This document shows, one piece after another, positions 58,507 through 64,000 of a stretch of 64,000 nucleotides of DNA; the first letter of the stretch is position 1; the number at the start of each line of letters is the position of its first letter. The DNA is from Bretschneidera sinensis (Eukaryota > Streptophyta > Magnoliopsida > Brassicales > Akaniaceae): positions 74,385,001 through 74,449,000 of the forward strand of contig CM043698.1 in assembly GCA_023935145.1 (NCBI GenBank). The letters are read 5' to 3'. The notes under the pieces were generated by a model, which was given only the letters and a program-made list of their open reading frames with translations, had not been told where the DNA came from and did not search any database. Both the position numbers and the translations under genes were made by a program.

Positions 58507-59364
58507 ATGGAGAGGAAGCTGGATATGCTCATAAACACCATGACTACTCAAAACATCTCACCTAGTCCGCAAGCCAAACCACTCCAGGTATGTGCTACAT
58601 GTTCTCGTTTTAATCACACTTCTGAAACTTGCCCTTTATATTTATATGCAGATCAAGAGCAAGCAAATTATGAGGGACTGCACAATGCATATACAAATGC
58701 CTACAATCCTGGATGGCAGCACCACCCTAACCTCTCATGGAGCAACAATCACAATGCTTTGAATCTTCAAGGACAGCAAAGAAACTTCCAACCAAGCCCT
58801 ACCAGTGCCGAAATCAGAAACTTCCAACCAGTAGCCCAACCAGTGTCGAAATCAGAAAATAATGACCTAGAGAGTCTTGTAAAGCAATCGACCACTCAAC
58901 AACAGCAACTAATGACAACATTGATGACTTCACTAGATCAGCAAAAACAAACCACTGCCAGGCATGAGCAAGCTATTCAAAGACTTGAGGTTCAAATGGG
59001 GGAATTGGTTAAAAAGCTAAGTGAAAGAAAGAAAGGTGAATTTCTAGCCCAAACAATACATACTCTAAGTGTTGTTGAGGAAGAATTTCCAGCCCAAACA
59101 ATACCTACTCCAGGTGTTGTTGAGAATGCCTTGCAGGTCCATCACGTTGATCCATTAGAAACTACTCTTACCTATAGTGTCACAAGATCGGATATAGAGC
59201 CCGAGTTTAAGGATGTTACTAATGACATCATCAAAACTGTGCACCTCCTTAAGGCCTCTCCAAAGCATCCAAGTAAGTACACCGATCCATTTGAAATTCT
59301 TGGGCCTACTAATACTACTTTTTCCCCTTTTATTGTCCAGGCACCAAATTTGGAGTTGAAGTAA
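58507..59364 (+). CDS. Partial Gag (zinc-knuckle half) of the non-autonomous element
   Basis: The frame is open from 58438 and its first ATG is at 58507, giving about 285 residues. A CX2CX4HX4C knuckle, CATCSRFNHTSETC, sits near residues 29-42, followed by AYNPGWQHHPNLSW, which lines up with [14 protein letters not shown] after the knuckle in the intact gypsy Gag. A Gln-rich and coiled-coil-like stretch (QQQQLMTTLMTSLDQQKQT, RHEQAIQRLEVQMGELVKKL) follows, as in that Gag. A ~20-residue segment ending in P(T/S)PGVVE is tandemly repeated (EFLAQTIHT / EFPAQTIPT). The capsid domain is missing. It may still bind RNA, or be a remnant. Confidence 0.85.
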   Translation: MERKLDMLINTMTTQNISPSPQAKPLQVCATCSRFNHTSETCPLYLYADQEQANYEGLHNAYTNAYNPGWQHHPNLSWSNNHNALNLQGQQRNFQPSPTSAEIRNFQPVAQPVSKSENNDLESLVKQSTTQQQQLMTTLMTSLDQQKQTTARHEQAIQRLEVQMGELVKKLSERKKGEFLAQTIHTLSVVEEEFPAQTIPTPGVVENALQVHHVDPLETTLTYSVTRSDIEPEFKDVTNDIIKTVHLLKASPKHPSKYTDPFEILGPTNTTFSPFIVQAPNLELK

Positions 59365-60800
59365 TTGTCGAAGTACTTACCTTATGCTTATATGGAAGAG
59401 AATAAGACACTTCCTATGCTAGCTGCTGCAAATCTTAGTTTTGGGGAAAAATAAGGCTTGGTCCGGCTGAAGACGTTAAACTTAGCGCTCATGGGAGGCA
59501 CCCCAGACTTATCTTTTTCATTTTAGTATTTTTCTTTTGCTTATATTTATATTTCCATATCTAGTATTTATATTTCTTGTTTTCCGGAACAATGTTTATT
59601 TTTCTTTGTCAGGTACTCAGTGCGTGCATCCAGTTCAAGTTTGGGGGCGTGTCACAAGCAAAGTAAGCAACCTAGTTCTCCATACCCCAGGTCAGATCTT
59701 TCCATGCCACACACATTGGGGACAATGCGTATTTTAAGTTTGGGGGTAGTGGGAGATACTAGATACTATCACACACGCACTTGAAACACATGCACACACT
59801 AAGTCCCAGATTTTTTGTAGATAAACACATGTTCATTATGTTCCAAAAAAAATTTTGGGTGATTTAAACAAAGAATATGATGTGACTTCATAAGTGAGCT
59901 TAAAACTTTGAACATATAGGCCAATAATTAAGTTTTGAACATAGATCACTTACTTTTAGGCATTTAAGGATTCACAATTTTGACCTAAGCTATCACGAGC
60001 ACATTAGCACATAGTTGTATGGGGTATGACATATAATTTTGATTTGTTTGTTTCTTTTGCTTGACTGTGAACCAGATAACCTATTAGATTAACATTTTGG
60101 CATAAGAAAATAGAAAAAAAAAATTGTTATTGCTCAAAAAGAAAAATGCTCCTAAAGATCATTAAAAATAACTTTCCGCTGAGTAATTAGCCATCTTGCC
60201 TCAGTAAGCAGTGAATGTCACGTCAAAAGATGGAAATTCTGATTGATAGCATTGAGACCAGTTAGTTTCGTAGCCTTTTGACTTGAGTTAGTAAGCCTTA
60301 GGGGTGTCTCTACACTTAATGCCCTAAAGTCATCTGGTTTTGGGAGTCATTGGCTAAACACTTATTACATGAGTCAAATAGAAAGCTTAAGGGAACTAAC
60401 TTGGCAAAAATCTCACAAATAAAAGAAAAGAAGAAAACTTATGCCATCTTTGTTGATTCTAATAGGAAATTTGGTGAATTTTGAGTCATCGAAACACTAC
60501 ACGTTAGAATTATTTGGAAACCTAATCTTTTATGTGCTAGTTTATCACACACTAAAGTCGAACATGTGATGTCTTAAACTGCCTCATGAAAGTGATTTGC
60601 ATTCAAAAACTCTTATTCATTGCAAAGGTATGTTTATATATGTTAAGTTTGCTCATGAATGCGCATCATTATTTTGTGTGACAGCCTAAAATTTTTGTGG
60701 ACATTATGATTATTGGATTTATCTATGTGGTGTTATTTTTTTAATTTTAATTTTTAGTTTTGTATTACTAAGGGACTAGCAATATGTAAGTTTGGAGGTG
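59365..60800 (+). other. 3' region of the non-autonomous element: pre-RT remnant and conserved motifs
   Basis: After the gag stop, LSKYLPYAYMEENKTLPML matches the linker just before RT in Athila/Tat pol ([19 protein letters not shown] in the intact copies), so the entire protease was deleted between the two. Then come a GCTGAAGACGTTAAA / TGGGAGGCACCCCA block (59467-59505), AGTTTGGGGGCG (59638), the CATTG-GGGA-CAATG hairpin with TTAAGTTTGGGGGT (59714-59746), an A-rich zone (60100-60160) and GGGACTAGCAATA plus AGTTTGGAGGTG before the 3' LTR. Confidence 0.8.
59714..59727 (+). other. CATTG-N4-CAATG hairpin before a G-tract (non-autonomous copy)
   Basis: CATTG GGGA CAATG, then 14 bases to GGGGG. 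The same layout occurs in both intact gypsy bodies. Confidence 0.7.
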
Positions 60801-62135
60801 TGATAGGTGCTTAAATATTCACATTTAAGCCCCCTTATTTCCATTTGTTAGGTCCTTAATTATGTTAATTTAGTCCATTTTACTTCATTTGTGTGTTTCA
60901 CATGTTTTTATAGGGTCTTGGAGGAAAAGAATCAGTTTTGGCCCTTAAGGGAATAAGCCTGGAAATCCTGGAGCAGTTTCTGGTCAAATTGCGATCGATC
61001 ACACTACTACATGCAATCGAGCGCACATGCGATCGTTCACACACATGAAAGATCGAGCGCAAGACACATGCGATCGAGTGCACATGTACGGGTGTGAACA
61101 GTAAACTGCAGAACCTTATTTTGGAAATAAAGGAGTTTTGTGTTTTAGGAAAGTTTAGGAATTCATGAGCCTTCTAGGACTACTCAAGCCCTATAAATAC
61201 ACCTATAAAGCACCCACACAACACATATGATAGATCATCTAATCCCTTCTTTTATCTTTCAATCTTCTTTTAGTTTTAGTTTAGTTTTAGGTCGGGAGGC
61301 CGGAGGCCAGAAGGAGACCGTGGAGAGGAATTGATGACTCTTCTCTCGGGTTTCTTCTTTCCTTTATTTTTATTATGTGTACTTAACTTTTAGTAAGGGC
61401 TTGGTTGAAGCCCTAATTATGTTTATTTAATAATTAAGTATTGGCACCTTTGCGATATTTATGTTATGTTGCTTAACTTGATTAATGCTTGTTTGTATTT
61501 AAATTCCTCATATGTGTGTGTTTGATCAACGTATGCATGTGGTATGGATTAGTTAGTTAGATCAAGTTGGATGACCGAGTCCTGGGTCTGACAACAGTAA
61601 CAAAAGATATCCACATTGGATTCTTGGATTAATCAACATGGGAAACTAGGAGTAGATACCATGCCCTAGGTCTCATGTGGTTGTCGATTTCCATAGTACC
61701 TATGCTCTCTTAAGGAACAACTCAGTAGATACCATACTGAATCCCTTTAGACAAAAAAAAGTTAGAGTAGATACCATGCCTAACTCGTTGCCTAGGAAAA
61801 TCAATAGCTTAAGGAGTAGATACCCTTAGGTTGACAAACATTAGGTATACATGGCATGATTAAAGCATTGGCATACTGTTATATTGTGGTAGCATAATTA
61901 GTGGTGGATATCAAGTCCCTACGCCTTTATCTTTATTATTTTATCTTTATCAAAATTAATTCTTTTATTATTTCTATCTTTTTACATTGCGAATATAATT
62001 CTAAAACAAAATTCACCAATCCCTGTGGAGATGATCTTTCTTTCGCACACTATACTACTAAGTTGACCTCGTGCACTTGCAAGTAAAACAAGTACGATTA
62101 TTTACTTATTAATTTAGGTATATTTTCATCCAACA
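60801..62135 (+). repeat. Non-autonomous gypsy 3' LTR
   Basis: 1335 bp. Differs from the 5' LTR by scattered point changes, several of them CpG losses, and by short indels. The TSD CCCCC follows. Confidence 0.95.
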
Positions 62136-62141
62136 CCCCCC

Positions 62142-62617
62142 TAGCGCAACCAATCACCCCACTCAGATCGAAATCTTCCAATCTCTTCAACCTTGGGCTC
62201 CACGCGTCGCTTCCACATCAGCATCCGACCGAAACTCCCCATCCACAGTCGCTACTTTCACCTCTCCGATCTACCACTGCTGGCGACCTCACTCTGATCT
62301 GTCACCACTGTTGCAACCACCAACCTTAGGTGATGCAACCCTTAGAAGCCAACCCCCTTTGCCGTCACTTTCGCCGCTTTCTAGAAGTGTCGTCAACACT
62401 CAAGGAGTGTGCAATACTTCTCTCTATTAACAGAGGAAGGTAGTAATGCAGTAGCTTATTTGTATTTGTATTTTTATATTTTTTATTTAAAAAATCAGAA
62501 AAAAAAGAAAGAAAATGAGTAGAAAAAAAAGGTACAAAAAAGATGAGCAAAAAAAGAAGAAAAAAAAGTTTCATTTCCATGCTTTATTTCTGTTTTAAAT
62601 TTATCTAAATTAGAAAT
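62142..62617 (+). other. Outer element interior: Pro/Ser-type spacer and purine tract
   Basis: 62142-62400 is CCA/CTCC-rich and resembles 54540-54700 of the inner element. 62480-62570 is a GAAAAAA-rich tract like 55220-55305. Both directly precede the captured host-like coding fragments. Confidence 0.7.
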
Positions 62618-63371
62618 ATGTGGCTTATTTTCGAGCTTGACCAACATCTCACTAAAGCTCGGTATAAGCTTGCAAGTTCGTATTTGTCGGTTGATAAGCT
62701 CATTTATCTTCTTGACTAAACCACACTATGTCTTTCAAAGGTAACACAATCACCTCCTTCATTGCTGCAAACTACACTCGTTTTGTTGATGAAAGTTTTA
62801 GTTATTGACTACCTTTTAAGGCACTCACATATAGATGTGAAAATTTCGGTCGCCCCTTGCATCAGTGAAATAACCAGAATAAATGCACCAGACATACCTT
62901 ATCATGATGAACCAATGAAGGAAGTATTTCAATTGATTATGTCCTCATTTGAAAATTTAGCTGACGAGTCTAGTCGGTCATGGTATTGATGTTGCCAAGG
63001 TCAGATCATGTGTAGTGATGTTGGATCTCAAATGTGATGCTCTCCGGCATTTCCTCAAGGCTATAATGGATTATCACCCAGAGAATGTTTTCTCATCTAT
63101 GGAGACTATTATGACCCTTGTATTAGAAGAAAGTGAAGAGATTTCACACGAGTTGTTGTCCACAATCTTAGATAGTGCTAAGAAGGGCAATGCAAAAATT
63201 ACGTCTATAACTAAGAAGTTGGCAGAGAGAGTTATTGAAAATTGTGCTACTAAGCTCAAACCATACATGATAGAAGAGCAGGAGGTTGTATTAGCAACAA
63301 CTCTTACTTCACATGTTGAGCAAGTTCATGAAAAGTTGAAAGACATGAGTGAGACAATGGTAGTTATGTAG
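62618..63371 (+). pseudogene. Captured PDS5-like (sister chromatid cohesion) fragment
   Basis: From an ATG at 62618 the frame reads ELDQHLTKARYKL (PDS5 start region), VDKLIYLLD, a TAA at 62717, then VTQSPPSLLQ, LLRHSHIDVKISVAPCISEI, RINAPDIPYHDEPMKEVFQ and MSSFENLADESSRS. A frame change near 62987-63015 leads to VAKVRSCVVMLDLKCDAL, HFLKAIMDYHPENVFSSMET, LVLEESEEISHELLS and ENCATKLKPYM. These are signature stretches of the N-terminal HEAT region of plant PDS5, a nuclear cohesin cofactor. About 245 codons are present, with no intron. The tail (63290-63371) is unlike PDS5. A stop and frameshift make it a non-functional fragment. Confidence 0.85.
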
Positions 63372-63569
63372 GCTCTTAGTGTTGATTTTATCATGCTTGT
63401 TTGGTTTGAAGCACCTCCACAACAAACATTCTTCGCCAATTTTTTTTCTTTTAGTCGAGAATTCATTTTTCAAGACTTACGTGACTTGCTTCATTTATCC
63501 AAGCATCCCAGTTATTATTTCTTCTTCACTTCAAAACTTAAGGTCGAGTTTTTTCTAAGTGGTGGAGAA

Positions 63570-63902
63570 TGATGGGGTACAGAAGGGTATGGGGACAAAG
63601 TTATAATTTTGTAATCTTGAAAGAATTATATTTTATTAATTTCTTATAATAGGATTAGAATATAGTATTTGATCATTTTTTAATTTCTTTATTTACAGTG
63701 TTAGCATAAGGTTAGGATTCCTAAATATATCTATATAAGGGATCCCTATGTTACTTTTCGAATAGCTTTGAACGAATGAAAATCATATCGATATTAGGTA
63801 TCAATTTCCTACTTATTTCTCTTCCAATCCCTAGGGTAGTCTGATTCTCTTCCAATCCTCAGGTAGCCTGGTTTCTCTTTTTCTATCCATTGTTCTACAT
63901 CA
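63570..63902 (+). repeat. Outer element right LTR
   Basis: 333 bp, TGATGGGGTACAG to GTTCTACATCA. A TATA-like CTATATAAGG lies near 63730. It matches the split left LTR. Confidence 0.88.
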
Positions 63903-64000
63903 CAAAACTTGGTCAATACATGACAGTAAAGTTCTCAAGGGATGTGAGATGTTGCAAGCTCATTGATAAAGAATTCAGCCTACTGCAGTTCTCGATGGGC
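63903..64000 (-). pseudogene. NB-LRR resistance gene, upstream LRR part (runs off the window)
   Basis: Minus strand. The frame reads IENCSRLNSLSMSLQHLTSL then ENFTVMY, an LxxL LRR pattern, with an in-frame TGA shortly before the insertion point. It continues beyond the window edge, so the NB-ARC part should lie right of 64000. It pairs with 53379-53790. Confidence 0.85.

Larger units (their letters stand above)
56816..62135 (+). mobile_element. Non-autonomous Athila-like gypsy element (partial gag only)
   Basis: LTRs 56816-58158 and 60801-62135 begin TGATAGGTGC and end CCAACA. TSD CCCCC at 56811-56815 and 62136-62140. The primer-binding site is tRNA-Asp (58165-58181), as in the intact gypsy array. 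The interior is only 2.64 kb and holds a shortened gag frame, a pre-RT remnant and conserved non-coding motifs, but no protease, RT, RNase H or integrase. It needs proteins from a relative; the intact Athila-like bodies 20 kb away show that suitable partners exist in this genome. It lies in the leader of the outer element. Confidence 0.95.
53791..63902 (+). mobile_element. Non-autonomous LTR retrotransposon 'outer', carrying a PDS5 fragment
   Basis: LTRs: left 53791-54048 plus 56455-56531 (split by another element), right 63570-63902 (333 bp). Ends TGATG...CATCA. TSD CAAGA (53786-53790) versus CAAAA (63903-63907), one mismatch. Primer-binding site 56535-56547, polypurine tract CTAAGTGGTGGAGAA before the right LTR. 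Without its two nested insertions it is about 2.38 kb. It has no gag or pol. Instead, after a purine-rich tract (62480-62570), it carries host-like coding sequence (62618-63371). It lies antisense within an NB-LRR exon. Confidence 0.88.

Noticed and set aside
62365..62580. Minus-strand 71-aa frame with long Phe/Leu runs like a membrane segment
   Set aside because: It is the complement of the purine-rich tract; the hydrophobic look is a composition effect.
62618..63371. A functional PDS5 gene
   Set aside because: Only the N-terminal part is present, with an in-frame stop and a frameshift, inside LTR boundaries with a TSD.

Overview
The window is plant nuclear DNA from a eudicot. It is AT-rich and intergenic, packed with Ty3/gypsy, Ty1/copia, LINE, CACTA and hAT elements, and it holds one papain-type protease gene with a plant intron and part of an NB-LRR resistance gene. 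The species cannot be named from sequence alone. I found only one intact host gene, a SAG39-like cysteine protease at 49954-51083. Almost everything else is nested mobile DNA whose boundaries and target-site duplications (TSDs) can be read directly.

Region 1 (1-14.0 kb). A dispersed repeat (57-815) is followed by old gypsy-type LTR sequence. That sequence is split by a decayed minus-strand copia element (1621-6167, TSD AGGGG, unusual TA...CA LTR ends) and by a 5'-truncated minus-strand LINE (6717-9456, 15-bp TSD). Next come a complex CA/TA/CG microsatellite, three ~500-bp tandem repeats (10.39-11.91 kb) and the LTR of a Tekay/Del-like gypsy element, with a GTCGAC-type repeat array just upstream of its TATA box.

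Region 2 (14.0-45.4 kb). The Tekay-like element has a decayed gag-pol. Its gag is split by a CACTA (En/Spm) transposon (14892-43484, TSD GAA). The CACTA carries a decayed TNP2-type transposase, subterminal TGCGAC-type repeats and a 171-bp tandem array. Its transposase is in turn split, at an exon/intron junction, by a 20.2-kb LTR-body-LTR-body-LTR Athila-like gypsy array (19743-39964, one outer TSD GGTGA). Both bodies keep a complete 1797-residue Gag-Pol frame. The middle LTR is a mosaic, which points to unequal crossing over after a single insertion.

Region 3 (45.4-53.4 kb). An inverted copy of the 57-815 repeat precedes a duplicated, dead copy of the protease gene, whose last codons hold a 510-bp hAT-type element (8-bp TSD). 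The intact protease gene follows.

Region 4 (53.4-64 kb). The LRR end of an NB-LRR gene on the minus strand is split by a ~2.4-kb non-autonomous LTR retrotransposon that carries a PDS5-like (cohesin cofactor) coding fragment. Its left LTR is split by a second ~2.4-kb element of the same architecture that carries an RRM fragment resembling polypyrimidine-tract-binding protein. Its leader is split by a 5.3-kb non-autonomous Athila-like element (TSD CCCCC) that keeps only a partial gag.

The most interesting material is this pair of gene-capturing elements with parallel layout, the tandem gypsy array with its mosaic LTR, and a CATTG-N4-CAATG hairpin plus G-tract shared by the autonomous and non-autonomous Athila-like elements.
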